From assembly GCA_040219235.1 (NCBI GenBank), contig JAVJSV010000016.1:248001-312000 (forward strand): 64,000 bases of DNA, in the 5' to 3' direction. The position numbers and the translations under genes were made by a program. This DNA comes from Rhodospirillaceae bacterium (GTDB taxonomy: Bacteria > Pseudomonadota > Alphaproteobacteria > Rhodospirillales > Rhodospirillaceae). Below are positions 8,544-17,266 of this stretch, one piece after another (the stretch's first letter is position 1; each line of letters begins with the position of its first letter). The notes beneath the pieces were generated by a model. It searched no databases. It was given only the letters and a program-made list of their open reading frames with translations, and was not told the DNA's origin.

Positions 8544-9716
8544 ATGATGACCCTAAATATGAAGAATTCTATCGCGAAACTCTTTGCTGTTTTTATATGT
8601 ATCGTTGTGTCTGCGCCAGCAGCCAATGCAATCGATATTGCAGCCCGAGAATTCATACTCGTTGATTTTCAAACGGGGACGGTGCTGAACAGTCAAAACA
8701 GTGATGAGGCTATGCCACCGTCGTCGATGTCCAAATTGATGACCGCCTATATGGTTTTTGAAGCCATTCATTCAGGCGCTTTGTCCTTAGATGACGAATT
8801 TATGGTTAGCGAGAACGCCTGGCGCGAGGGCGGAGCTGCCTCTGGTGGCTCAACAATGTTTCTGGAGCCAAACTCTCGGGTGCGAGTAGAAGATCTTCTG
8901 CGAGGGATCGTCATTCAATCCGGCAATGACGCCTGCATTGTCGTGGCAGAAAATATGTCTGGTAGTGAAGAGGCTTTCGCTCAACAAATGACGGAGCGAG
9001 CCAAAGAACTGGGGATCACGGGCAGTAACTTTACCAACGCCACGGGATTACCAGACCCCAATCACTACATGACTGCAGATGACCTTGCTTTGCTAGCGCG
9101 ACGCATCATCACTGACTTTCCGGAATATTACTCACTCTATGCAGAGACCGAGTTTAGCTACAACGATATTAAGCAATTTAATCGCAATCCCCTGCTTTAT
9201 CGACCGGGTGGTGCAGATGGCCTAAAGACCGGCCATACGGACATTGCAGGCTACGGTTTAACAGCTTCTGCAATGCGTGATGGCCGCAGGCTTATTTTAG
9301 TGGCAAACGGGATGGCCAGCACTCAAGCTCGCTCCGAAGAGACGGCTAAGCTGATGGATTGGGGCTTCCGGAATTTCACAAACAAGGACCTTTTCCGCGC
9401 AGGAGAGCAGGTCTCAGATGCCGAGGTCTGGTTGGGCTTAGAGCTTACAGTCCCATTGATTATTGAACAGGACGTGACGGTAACAATACCGCGTCAGGCA
9501 TGGCGGACACTTGAGGTGAAGGCCGTCTATGACGGACCGATCGCCGCACCAATTGAACAAGGCACGCAAATTGCGAAGCTTGTTATCAATGGTGAAGGTA
9601 TGGATCCTATCGAATATAATCTCGTCTCGGGTGCTTCAGTCAAACAGCTCGGTTTTGCGGGTCGTATACAAGCTGCCGCTTCACAGATTCTGTTCGGCTT
9701 TTCCAGCGCAAATTAA
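8544..9716 (+). CDS. D-alanyl-D-alanine carboxypeptidase (PBP5/6 family)
   Basis: This 390-residue periplasmic serine peptidase trims the terminal D-Ala of peptidoglycan pentapeptides. After a signal peptide (hydrophobic core AVFICIVVSAPAANA) the three active-site motifs of S11 peptidases are present: SxxK in PSSMSKLM near residue 62, SGN in QSGNDACIV and KTG in GLKTGHTDIAGYG. A C-terminal PBP5-type domain follows. The first ATG at 8544 is used, but 8547 or 8559 (MKNS) would also give a good signal peptide. tmk follows after 33 bases, an arrangement common in alphaproteobacteria. Confidence 0.92.
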   Translation: MMTLNMKNSIAKLFAVFICIVVSAPAANAIDIAAREFILVDFQTGTVLNSQNSDEAMPPSSMSKLMTAYMVFEAIHSGALSLDDEFMVSENAWREGGAASGGSTMFLEPNSRVRVEDLLRGIVIQSGNDACIVVAENMSGSEEAFAQQMTERAKELGITGSNFTNATGLPDPNHYMTADDLALLARRIITDFPEYYSLYAETEFSYNDIKQFNRNPLLYRPGGADGLKTGHTDIAGYGLTASAMRDGRRLILVANGMASTQARSEETAKLMDWGFRNFTNKDLFRAGEQVSDAEVWLGLELTVPLIIEQDVTVTIPRQAWRTLEVKAVYDGPIAAPIEQGTQIAKLVINGEGMDPIEYNLVSGASVKQLGFAGRIQAAASQILFGFSSAN

Positions 9717-9749
9717 AATCTGACTACGTCCAACAAGAAGGACACATCT

Positions 9750-10394
9750 GTGTCAGCAGGGTTATTTATTACGCTTGAAGGTGGCGAGGGGAGTGGTAAG
9801 TCGACCCAAGCGAAGCATCTTAAGCTGCGTCTAGAACAAGCTGGGCATGCCGTCGTGCAAACTCGTGAGCCCGGCGGCTCGGAAGGCGCTGAGGATATCA
9901 GAGCTCTGCTTGTCACCGGCGAGCCTGACCGCTGGGATGGGATGACAGAGGCGCTTCTTCTATTTGCTGCGAGACACGACCATTTAGAGCGCATTATTAA
10001 ACCAGCGCTAAAAGCCGGAAAAATTGTGCTCTGTGACCGTTTTACAGACTCAACCATGGCCTACCAAGGGTATGGTCATAATCTCGGGCGGGAAACTATT
10101 GAAAAGCTAAACGCAGTCGCACTCGACGGTTTTGGACCTGACCTGACTTTGATCCTTGATCTGCCTGTGGATACAGGCTTGTCACGGGCCATGTCTCGTG
10201 GCGATGGAGAACAGCGCTATGAAGATATGGATATCGCATTTCATCAGCGCCTGAGAGACGGCTTTCTTGATATCGCCAAACGTGAACCGGATCGATGCAA
10301 AGTGGTTGATGCCTCAGGGTCGGAAGAGGATGTTGCAGAAAAAATTTCAGGCGTCGTAATGCCGTTGTTGGCCACAGGCAAAGCCTGTGGCTAA
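9750..10394 (+). CDS. tmk: thymidylate kinase
   Basis: The enzyme phosphorylates dTMP to dTDP. The 214-residue protein has the P-loop EGGEGSGKST near residue 11, REPGGSEGAEDIR, the DRF/DRY-type motif LCDRFTDSTMAYQG and a LID region before QRYEDM. GTG is the start. Its last eight bases overlap the GTG start of holB, a widespread tmk-holB arrangement. Confidence 0.95.
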   Translation: MSAGLFITLEGGEGSGKSTQAKHLKLRLEQAGHAVVQTREPGGSEGAEDIRALLVTGEPDRWDGMTEALLLFAARHDHLERIIKPALKAGKIVLCDRFTDSTMAYQGYGHNLGRETIEKLNAVALDGFGPDLTLILDLPVDTGLSRAMSRGDGEQRYEDMDIAFHQRLRDGFLDIAKREPDRCKVVDASGSEEDVAEKISGVVMPLLATGKACG

Positions 10395-11508
10395 GAAACC
10401 GGCTAAAATTGAAGAAGACCTTGTCCCGCATCCGCGCGCGAATGCGTATTTCACCGGACACGATGCAGCCGAAGCCTCGTTTCTGGAGGCATGGTCCTCA
10501 GGACGATTGGCCCATGCCTGGCTGATTTGTGGGCCACGTGGGATCGGAAAAGCGACGTTCGCCTATCGCCTGGCGCGCTTTGCGCTCTCTCAGCCGACCG
10601 CTGGAGCATCAGAAAGCAGTCTATTTGGCGCTGCAGCACCGACTGAGATGTCCTTACAGATATCTAAGGAACATCCGGTCTTCAAGCGAATTGCGGCCTT
10701 GGGCCATGGCGATTTTCGCGCCATTGAGCGTGCGTGGACGGACAACAAGCAAAGCAAAAAAAAGGCATCCATCACCGTTGGCGAAGTCCGCGGCATTGGC
10801 AGCTTCTTAAGGTTAACGCCGGCAGAAGGTGGTTGGCGTGTAGTGATTATCGATGCCGCCGACGAGATGAACCGTAATGCGGAGAATGCGGTTCTGAAGG
10901 TACTTGAGGAGCCGCCAGAAAAAGCTCTTATTTTCCTGGTCGCGCACAATCCGGCCAGGCTTTTGCCGACTATTCGTTCCCGCTGCCGCAAAATTGATTT
11001 ATCGCCACTGCCGTCAAATACAGTCTTAGCCTTGGTAAATCGCTACCGACCGGACATCACAAGTAAGGATATTAAGGCATTGTCAGTCCTGGCAGATGGC
11101 TCGATTGGCCGCGCCATAGAATTGGCCGATGCTGGTGGATTAACCTTATTCCGAAATCTTATCGGTGTTCTAGCATCCATGCCTAAAATGGATATTGGGA
11201 TGGCCCATAGCTTGTCTGATGCTGCGTTGAAGGGGGACGGATTCCGCACCATTGCTGATCTATTAAGCTGGTGGCTGGCACGGATGGTGTCTGTGACAGC
11301 CCGGGAGGGATGGGCCCAGACAGAGGAAATCATACCTGGGGAACACGCCATTGCGGATCGCCTGTGCGCCTCGGCTGGCCTTGATCAATGGGTGGAGGTA
11401 TGGGAAAAGATCGCCCGCCTGTTCGAACGCGCTGACGCAGTGCATCTCGATAAAAAGCGGACCGTTCTCAACGCGCTTCTTGCCATCGAACAACGGGCTG
11501 CAAGTTAG
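10387..11508 (+). CDS. holB: DNA polymerase III delta' subunit
   Basis: This 373-residue clamp-loader subunit has an N-terminal AAA+ fold with a P-loop-like GPRGIGKATF near residue 47, the conserved GEVRGI segment preceding LRLTPAEGGWRVVIIDAADEMN, and the sensor region LEEPPEKALIFLVAHNPARLLPTIRSRCR broken over two motifs. The SRC arginine finger is present. It starts at GTG inside the end of tmk. metG follows after 38 bases. The C-terminal third is divergent, as is usual for delta'. Confidence 0.93.
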   Translation: MAKKPAKIEEDLVPHPRANAYFTGHDAAEASFLEAWSSGRLAHAWLICGPRGIGKATFAYRLARFALSQPTAGASESSLFGAAAPTEMSLQISKEHPVFKRIAALGHGDFRAIERAWTDNKQSKKKASITVGEVRGIGSFLRLTPAEGGWRVVIIDAADEMNRNAENAVLKVLEEPPEKALIFLVAHNPARLLPTIRSRCRKIDLSPLPSNTVLALVNRYRPDITSKDIKALSVLADGSIGRAIELADAGGLTLFRNLIGVLASMPKMDIGMAHSLSDAALKGDGFRTIADLLSWWLARMVSVTAREGWAQTEEIIPGEHAIADRLCASAGLDQWVEVWEKIARLFERADAVHLDKKRTVLNALLAIEQRAAS

Positions 11509-11546
11509 TCTTCAGATCCGAGCCATGGCATCGCGCCGGAGTTATT

Positions 11547-13133
11547 ATGTCAGCCGGATCAGATAAGACCTATTACGTTACGACGCCGATTTATTACGTT
11601 AATGACAAGCCGCATACCGGGCATGCGTACACAACCATAGCCTGCGATGTAATGGCGCGTTTTAAGCGACTGGACGGCTATGACGTTAAGTTCCTGACCG
11701 GAACCGATGAGCACGGCCAGAAGGTCGCAAAGGCAGCAGCCGAGAAGGGGGTGACACCACAGGCATTTACTGACGAAGTATCTCAGACCTTTAATGATCT
11801 GACCGATACGCTTGATGTCACCAACGATGATTTTATCCGTACGACGGAAGAGCGCCATACAAAAGCCTGCCAGGCGTTGTGGACACGGATTGCCGGGAAA
11901 ATCGCCCCGGACGGCAAACCCTGGATTGTTCTGGATACCTATGCGGGTTGGTACTCCGTGCGTGATGAGGCCTATCACACGGAAGACGAGTTAACGGCTG
12001 GTCCCGACGGCATCAAACTCGCCCCCAATGGTAATCCGGTCGAATGGGTCGAGGAAGAAAGCTACTTTTTCCGCCTGTCAGCTGCGGCGCCACTGCTCAT
12101 AGAGTATTACGACGCTCATCCCGATTTCATCGCCCCGAATAGCCGCCGCAACGAAGTGACCAGCTTTGTCAAAGGTGGGCTCAGGGATCTTTCCATCTCT
12201 CGCACAACGTTTGATTGGGGGGTGCCCGTTCCGGGTGATGATAAACATGTGATGTATGTGTGGATTGACGCGCTCACCAATTACCTGACGGCGACCGGCT
12301 ACCCTGATGAAAACGCCAAGGAATACAAAGCCTTCTGGCCTGCTGATCTGCATATGATTGGTAAGGATATTATCCGTTTTCACTGCGTCTATTGGCCTGC
12401 TTTTCTGCTCGCGGCCGATCTGCCACTGCCAAAGCGGATATTTGCCCATGGGTGGTGGACCATTGAAGGCCAGAAAATGTCCAAGTCCCTGGGCAATGCC
12501 ATTGATCCGAACGCTTTGATTGAAGATTACGGCTTGGATCAATTGCGTTACTTCCTGCTGCGGGAGGTTCCGTTTGGGAACGACGGCGATTTCTCCAAAG
12601 TCGCTTTGATCCAACGGGCAAATGGCGAATTGGCCAATGAATTCGGCAACTTATCCCAGCGTGTTCTGTCGATGATTCATAAGAACTGCGACGCAAAAGT
12701 CCCGAGCCCCGAAGAATTCAACGAAGATGACGCTGAAATCCTAGGCATGGCAGCGGCTCTGTTGGAGCCTGTGCGTGACGTGATCGACCGTCAGGCATTT
12801 CATGAGGCGCTCGAGATCATCTGGACCGTTGTCAGAGGCGCCAACGCCTATGTCGATCATCAGGCACCCTGGGTGCTGCGCAAGGAAAACCCCGCGCGTA
12901 TGGCGACAGTGTTGTACGTGCTGACGGACGTGATCCGCATGATCTCGTTGATTATGCAGCCGTTTACGCCCCATGCAGCCGAGGACATCCTCAATCAGCT
13001 ATCCATTCCAGACTCACAACGGGACTTTGAGGCGTTTGCGCCAGGTCATGCGCCGGTGCCGGGTGAGGATTTGCCGAAGCCAGAACCTGTGTTCCAAAAG
13101 CTGGAACTGCCCGAAGAGAACAAAACGGAGTAG
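11547..13133 (+). CDS. metG: methionyl-tRNA synthetase
   Basis: The enzyme charges tRNA-Met. The 528-residue protein contains the class I HIGH-type motif as PHTGHAY near residues 22-28, GTDEHGQKV, and KMSKSLGN near residues 309-316. The zinc-knuckle cysteine pairs of the long MetG form are missing from the connective region, and there is no C-terminal Trbp111 tRNA-binding domain. This places it in the short alphaproteobacterial MetG group. tatD begins four bases after the stop. Confidence 0.95.
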   Translation: MSAGSDKTYYVTTPIYYVNDKPHTGHAYTTIACDVMARFKRLDGYDVKFLTGTDEHGQKVAKAAAEKGVTPQAFTDEVSQTFNDLTDTLDVTNDDFIRTTEERHTKACQALWTRIAGKIAPDGKPWIVLDTYAGWYSVRDEAYHTEDELTAGPDGIKLAPNGNPVEWVEEESYFFRLSAAAPLLIEYYDAHPDFIAPNSRRNEVTSFVKGGLRDLSISRTTFDWGVPVPGDDKHVMYVWIDALTNYLTATGYPDENAKEYKAFWPADLHMIGKDIIRFHCVYWPAFLLAADLPLPKRIFAHGWWTIEGQKMSKSLGNAIDPNALIEDYGLDQLRYFLLREVPFGNDGDFSKVALIQRANGELANEFGNLSQRVLSMIHKNCDAKVPSPEEFNEDDAEILGMAAALLEPVRDVIDRQAFHEALEIIWTVVRGANAYVDHQAPWVLRKENPARMATVLYVLTDVIRMISLIMQPFTPHAAEDILNQLSIPDSQRDFEAFAPGHAPVPGEDLPKPEPVFQKLELPEENKTE

Positions 13134-13137
13134 GGGC

Positions 13138-13917
13138 ATGTTGGTCGACAGTCATTGCCATTTGGACTTTCCTGACTTTCAAGATGACTTAGAGGGCGTG
13201 GTCGGCCGCGCCAGGGAGGCTGGCGTAGGGCACTTCCTGACCATCTGCACCCATATCACTAAGTTTGATCAGGTTCGCGCGGTTGCGGCACGTTTTGATG
13301 ATATGCACTGCACCGTTGGGATTCACCCCCATGAAGCTGAACACGAACCGGAGGTTGATCAGGCGCGGCTTCTAGAGATCGCGACAAATGACCCAAAAGT
13401 CGTGGCGTTTGGTGAAACCGGCTTGGACTTCTTTTACGATCATAGTCCGCGTGAGATTCAAGAACGGCAGTTCCGCACGCATATTGCCGCAGCCCGTGAG
13501 GCCCAACTTCCGATCGTCATCCATACGCGCGATGCGGACCCGGAAATGACGCGTATTCTGGAAGAGGAAATGGCTTCTGGCGCGTTTCCGGGGGTGATAC
13601 ATTGCTTTAGCTCTGGCCCGGAACTTGCTGAAAAAGCAGTAGAATTAGGTCTTTATATTTCCCTGTCCGGCATCGTGACGTTCAAAAAAGCCGAAGACCT
13701 CCGTGAAACCGCCAGGCGTGTGCCTTTGGACAGACTGTTGGTCGAAACAGATTCTCCCTACCTGGCACCTGTGCCTAAGCGCGGTAAACGCAACGAGCCT
13801 GCCTTTGTGGCCCATACGGCCGCCTGCGTGGCTGAATTGCATGGCCTAACCGCCGCGGACTTAGCCACCAAAACCACTGAGAACTTCTTCACCCTATTCA
13901 GCAAAGCAAAAGCCTGA
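13138..13917 (+). CDS. tatD: TatD family metal-dependent hydrolase (putative DNase)
   Basis: This 259-residue amidohydrolase-fold protein shows the metal-binding signature VDSHCHLDFPDF at its start, VGIHPHEAEH, the Glu in AFGETGLDFFYD, IVIHTRDAD, VIHCFSSG and the final Asp in LVETDSPYLAP. The family shows 3'-5' exonuclease or D-tyrosyl-tRNA-type deacylase activity depending on the member; the substrate here is unproved. The ATG at 13138 is preceded by TAGGGGC and lies four bases after the metG stop. An earlier in-frame start at 12973 would overlap metG and is rejected. Confidence 0.92.
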   Translation: MLVDSHCHLDFPDFQDDLEGVVGRAREAGVGHFLTICTHITKFDQVRAVAARFDDMHCTVGIHPHEAEHEPEVDQARLLEIATNDPKVVAFGETGLDFFYDHSPREIQERQFRTHIAAAREAQLPIVIHTRDADPEMTRILEEEMASGAFPGVIHCFSSGPELAEKAVELGLYISLSGIVTFKKAEDLRETARRVPLDRLLVETDSPYLAPVPKRGKRNEPAFVAHTAACVAELHGLTAADLATKTTENFFTLFSKAKA

Positions 13918-13961
13918 TCTGACAAGGTGATATCGTAAGAAGTATTCTTGTAACTCTCTAA

Positions 13962-14942
13962 CTACTGATGATGAATACCGCAGACTTGGGTCATATTAAC
14001 CAGTGAATTAAAACTGGAGTTTTGGATGCCCTGTCCAACAATTGCTGTGTAGGTACTGCCTTGAATTAGCGGCTCAAAGATAAGGTTGGCATGTTGTTGA
14101 TTGTTGGACGGAATCCAATCTACTAGGTCTTCAAAAAATGACATAGGTGAGGCATAGGATGTGTTCGCGGTTGTCGCAATATTGACTACACCCTGCACGA
14201 CGCCAGTGCGAGAGTCAGTTATTGTGACTTGGTAGTCCCTATCACTATTTGCGTAGTTATGTAGAAAAACGAGTGTCGGATAGCCCGAGAGAACGGACGT
14301 ATGCACGTTGACGAGAGCTGAGTTGATGATTGAGTAATCGAACGTAGGGTCGAAAGTGCAAACGCTCATATTCTCAAAAAAGCCATTGGTTCCGTTGTAA
14401 ATGACGTGCTGGTAGCCAACGTAATTCCCTGCACTTGGACTTTTGACATAAAATGAGTACCCCGTGTCACCAGTCAACAACGAGCCGGCTCCTGCCTCAC
14501 TCAGTATCTCGTCCATCGAATATTGAGGCGACGCCTTGTCCGGAATATTGAACGTGGCAGTGCCATATGTGATGGCAGAAACAGAACCGACTACTGACAG
14601 ATCTATAGTGGTCGGCGCTCCGCTCATATTGATAAATCGGAAGTACGATAAGTTACCGTCAGATCCATCAAACGTCGGTGCAATGACCGTGTAAACTGTT
14701 CCGTTGAGAGCTTGTTCGCCCTCCCGGTTTCTCTCTGCGTTAGGGGGTGGGGCTAGCTGTAAGGCTTGCGGTGCATTGAACCCGGCTGGCGCACGGCCAG
14801 TCACATATTCTTCAGGCATTTGCACAACAGAGGTATCCGCAAGGGTGGCGTTTTCTAGAGCGAAAAAGCCAAACACGGATAGAGCAATGCTAAGGCTTGC
14901 GTATAATTTAACTTTAGAATTCAATGCCATAGCAGTACTCAT
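13962..14942 (-). CDS. hypothetical secreted protein with two similar beta-rich modules
   Basis: I do not recognise a family. The 326-residue reading from the ATG at 14942 has a signal peptide (KLYASLSIALSVFGFFAL, cleavage near TLA-DTS). A Pro/Ala-rich stretch precedes a beta-rich body. Two parts look related: SYFRFINMSGAPTTIDLSVV near residues 105-125 and LVFLHNYANSDRDYQVTITD near 240-260. Each is followed about 25 residues later by an S.YSM or S.PM motif and an acidic helix. Two longer start choices (14966, 14978) exist and no ribosome-binding site settles the matter. The gene lies between tatD and the MBL gene on the opposite strand, with AT-rich DNA upstream, and looks like an insertion into an otherwise conserved order. 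Confidence 0.65.
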   Translation of the reverse strand: MSTAMALNSKVKLYASLSIALSVFGFFALENATLADTSVVQMPEEYVTGRAPAGFNAPQALQLAPPPNAERNREGEQALNGTVYTVIAPTFDGSDGNLSYFRFINMSGAPTTIDLSVVGSVSAITYGTATFNIPDKASPQYSMDEILSEAGAGSLLTGDTGYSFYVKSPSAGNYVGYQHVIYNGTNGFFENMSVCTFDPTFDYSIINSALVNVHTSVLSGYPTLVFLHNYANSDRDYQVTITDSRTGVVQGVVNIATTANTSYASPMSFFEDLVDWIPSNNQQHANLIFEPLIQGSTYTAIVGQGIQNSSFNSLVNMTQVCGIHHQ

Positions 14943-15065
14943 CGTGGAATTAAGAGAGCAACCCATAATACAAATCATAAAATTTCATTTAGTGTAACTA
15001 GAAAATATAACAATTTTAACGAGCTAATTTCTACTTTGACCTAATTTTGAGCTTGGATTTAGCAT

Positions 15066-15893
15066 TTGCCAGCAGCCTCAGACCTCAGTGACCGCACTTC
15101 CCGCGACCTAACCGTAACGATCCTGGGCTGCGGTGGAGCAGGGGGCGTGCCCACGGTTTCAGGAGGGTGGGGCGCCTGCAACCCCACCAACCCGCGCAAT
15201 GACAGGCTGCGCGCCTCGGTGCTGGTTGAGCAGGGAGAGACACGCCTGCTCATTGATGCTTCGCCAGATTTACGCGCCCAATGCCTTATCAATAACATTA
15301 TAACGTTGGATGGCGTTCTGTTTACCCATGACCACGCGGACCATACCCATGGGCTCGATGATCTAAGGGAGATCAACCGTGTCATTCATGGCCCGCTGGA
15401 TATCTGGGCCGATCAAGACACCCTAAACGGTCTTATGAGCCGCTATGCTTATGCTTTTGAAGGTATACCCGAAGGGCAGCCTATTTTCCGCCCCTGGCTC
15501 TCACCACATCTGATTACAGCACCCAAAGCGTTCGACTGCGCCGGAGTAACAATAACGCCGTTCCTTCAGGATCATGGCTTTATGGACACGCTGGGCTTTC
15601 GCATCGGGAGTTTCGCGTACTCCACAGACTTGGTGCATCTGCCGGATGCCGCAAAGGATACGTTGCAAAACCTCGATCTTTGGGTTGTCGGAGCCCTGAC
15701 CAATGACAGTAACCATCAGACCCATGTCAGCTTGGACACGGCCTTTGAGTGGATCTCAGAACTGAAACCAAAACGCGCGATCATCACGCATATGGGGCCG
15801 AGCCTGGATTACGAGGCCGTAATGGCCAAATGCCCGGTTGGCGTTGAGCCCGCCTATGATGGATTAATGACGCAGATCAAGAGCGCGATATGA
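15066..15893 (+). CDS. MBL-fold metal-dependent hydrolase, PhnP-like
   Basis: This 275-residue metallo-beta-lactamase-fold phosphodiesterase-like protein begins with VTILGCGGAGGVP and contains the metal-binding motif FTHDHADHTHGLDD, a later His in LQDHGF, an Asp in YSTDLVHLP, and HMG near the end (IITHMGPSLDYE). In related genomes it follows tatD directly. Here an opposite-strand gene intervenes. The frame opens after a TAG at 15060-15062 and contains no ATG or GTG before the conserved core; the only usual start codon is TTG at 15066. The true start could also be lost or unusual. Confidence 0.82.
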   Translation: MPAASDLSDRTSRDLTVTILGCGGAGGVPTVSGGWGACNPTNPRNDRLRASVLVEQGETRLLIDASPDLRAQCLINNIITLDGVLFTHDHADHTHGLDDLREINRVIHGPLDIWADQDTLNGLMSRYAYAFEGIPEGQPIFRPWLSPHLITAPKAFDCAGVTITPFLQDHGFMDTLGFRIGSFAYSTDLVHLPDAAKDTLQNLDLWVVGALTNDSNHQTHVSLDTAFEWISELKPKRAIITHMGPSLDYEAVMAKCPVGVEPAYDGLMTQIKSAI

Positions 15894-15922
15894 GTGCCCT
15901 TAACCTTGCTGATAGGTCTTCT

Positions 15923-16400
15923 TCAGCGATTGAGACTGGACGGTTTGGAGATAAACCCCTTGCCATGCTTTCCGTCGCGTCCACCGAACCATAAAAACAA
16001 CCATTTGTACTTATTCGCGACCGCAATGTCTGAAAACAGAGTTGGGTAATAATTATAAAATCCATGGTTCAGGTAAGGGGTCATGGGAAGCACATGAAGC
16101 ATCGCCCCATTCACCTTGCAGTGGTGTGCGCATTCTCAAAAACAGAGCGCTGGTCAAAGATATGCTCACTGGTGCCATTGTTCACGACGAGATCAAACGT
16201 TTCGTCGAGCCCTTGATCCGCTGCCAGTGATTGATTGAGGTCGTAAATTTCGGCACCCAGGTGCGTGTTTACGTCGATGGCGAGATAGCGCTCAAAATTC
16301 AACCATCGAATATCTGACTTCCAAAGTCGAGAATACTTTTGTGGTCTTTCAGATTTTTTACCACTTCTGACGCCGCCAAGGCGGTTAAGGGATTAAACAT
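15923..16400 (-). pseudogene. frameshifted class I methyltransferase-like gene
   Basis: Read on the minus strand from the ATG at 16400, the first part (MFNPLTALAASE through ILDFGSQ) stops early. The protein continues in a second frame (RWLNFERYLAIDVN, then FDLVVNNGTSEHIFDQRSVF) and, after another shift near 16,125, in a third frame (VNGAMLHVLPMTPYLNHGFYN split here, then LFSDIAVANKYKW). The three pieces form one plausible protein resembling SAM-dependent methyltransferases of the kind with an NNGTSEH motif. At least two indels are needed, so the gene is broken unless the sequence is wrong. The family call is from memory of the motif. Confidence 0.7.
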
Positions 16401-16433
16401 GCTCTGCGTATCTCCGTCTGGGCGTTTGCCAGC

Positions 16434-16883
16434 TTAGTCTGATGAACTGAACATGGCGAATATCTCAGGCCCGGTCATGTTCTGCGTTTCATTGGCAAAG
16501 CTATAATAACTGGGTTTTTCATCGACAAAGACTTGCGTGGTAAAGGCGAGGGTGCCCTCGTCGCACTCAAATAAGCCAACAGGCATCATGTGTTCTTTCG
16601 TTTCTTTGATGCGATAGAACAAATGCGTGCCGCATTTCGCGCAAAAACCGCGCTCGGCCCAATCCGACGAACTAAAGACGGAGATATTCTCCTGGCCCGC
16701 AAATGAGACCTCTGTGCCACAGTTAATCTCGACGTAAGGTCCGCCACTCCAGCGTCGGCACATGCGGCAATGACACGCACCAACATGATTGCTGGCGGCC
16801 TTGGCGGTTATGCTGACAGCACCACACAGGCATTTGCCGTATTTTTCTGAAACGTCTGACATGGTGGTGATCTCCTGTGACAT
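16434..16883 (-). CDS. GFA family (glutathione-dependent formaldehyde-activating enzyme-like) zinc protein
   Basis: This 149-residue protein has the zinc cysteines of the GFA/CENP-V fold: CLCGAV, GACHCRMCRRWSGG and RGFCAKCGTHLFYR. The exact reaction of most family members is unknown, so formaldehyde detoxification should not be assumed. Two starts are possible, each with a good AGGAG-type site about eight bases upstream: the ATG at 16883 and one seven codons later at 16862. It stands alone on the minus strand, just downstream of AT-rich DNA leading to the dif site. Confidence 0.88.
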   Translation of the reverse strand: MSQEITTMSDVSEKYGKCLCGAVSITAKAASNHVGACHCRMCRRWSGGPYVEINCGTEVSFAGQENISVFSSSDWAERGFCAKCGTHLFYRIKETKEHMMPVGLFECDEGTLAFTTQVFVDEKPSYYSFANETQNMTGPEIFAMFSSSD

Positions 16884-17148
16884 AAAATTATTCTCCTAGT
16901 GCCGATATCATATCGTGCATTGGGATGTGCCGTAATTATAGAATTGTGATTCTGAATATTATTAATCTAAACAGAGACTTAGGAGCACTTTCATGACTAA
17001 AAACCTTAAGTCTATTGCTATAGCTAACGTATGATATAGAAATTCAAACTTGAACGGACCAAGCGTAATTTTAAGATAGATATACTTAGGGATCATGACG
17101 CTGCACACCCGAAAAAGCGCTAAAGCTGCCATATAAATAAACATCAAA
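16884..17148. other. AT-rich intergenic DNA between GFA gene and dif
   Basis: No convincing gene is seen. A short 61-codon minus-strand frame at 16962-17147 encodes a hydrophobic peptide, but the DNA is AT-rich, there is no ribosome-binding site, and the frame runs up to the dif site. It is left uncalled. Confidence 0.5.
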
Positions 17149-17176
17149 AATACCCATAATATACATTATGCGACAA
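17149..17176 (-). other. dif: chromosome dimer resolution site dif (left junction, attL)
   Basis: Read on the minus strand, the 28-bp site has the arrangement of bacterial dif. The XerC-binding arm is 17166-17176 and ends CGCATAA, the six-base centre TGTATA is 17160-17165, and the XerD-binding arm is 17149-17159, starting TTATG. The contiguous core GCATAATGTATATTATG is identical to the core of the Escherichia coli site as I know it. The outer positions of both arms differ. It sits where genes on both sides converge. The 29-bp repeat that bounds the inserted element starts exactly at the first base of the centre. Confidence 0.85.
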
Positions 17177-17188
17177 ATGGGTTTCAGA
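17160..17188 (+). repeat. 29-bp direct repeat, left copy (attL side)
   Basis: Identical over 29 bases to 21231-21259. It starts with TATACATTATGCGACAA (dif centre plus XerC arm on the plus strand) and extends 12 bases past the XerC arm. The bases just outside differ between copies (A versus T to the left, T versus A to the right), so the repeat is exact in length. Confidence 0.97.
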
Positions 17189-17201
17189 TGTTCTCAATAC
17201 G

Positions 17202-17232
17202 GGTCACTTCGCCTCTAACCAATTAAGTGACC
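17202..17232. repeat. inverted repeat at left end of element
   Basis: GGTCACTT (17202-17209) pairs with AAGTGACC (17225-17232) across a 15-base loop. It lies between attL and the first gene. It could be an operator for the adjacent HTH protein or part of a replication origin; the sequence does not decide. Confidence 0.6.
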
Positions 17233-17238
17233 TGATAC

Positions 17239-17252
17239 CCAGTTTTAACTGG
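17239..17252. promoter_or_regulatory. short palindrome upstream of HTH gene, possible operator
   Basis: CCAGTT and AACTGG are separated by TT. The palindrome is the second of three inverted repeats packed between attL and the first gene, 27 bases before its ATG. A role as a binding site of the HTH protein is inferred from position only. Confidence 0.4.
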
Positions 17253-17266
17253 TGCGCTCAAACAAA

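Noticed and set aside
12973-13137. A longer N-terminus for tatD inside metG
   Set aside because: The metal-binding motif starts directly after the ATG at 13138, and the upstream part is an out-of-frame reading of metG.
16962-17147. A 61-codon hydrophobic minus-strand frame next to dif
   Set aside because: AT-rich DNA, no ribosome-binding site and no similarity to a known small protein.
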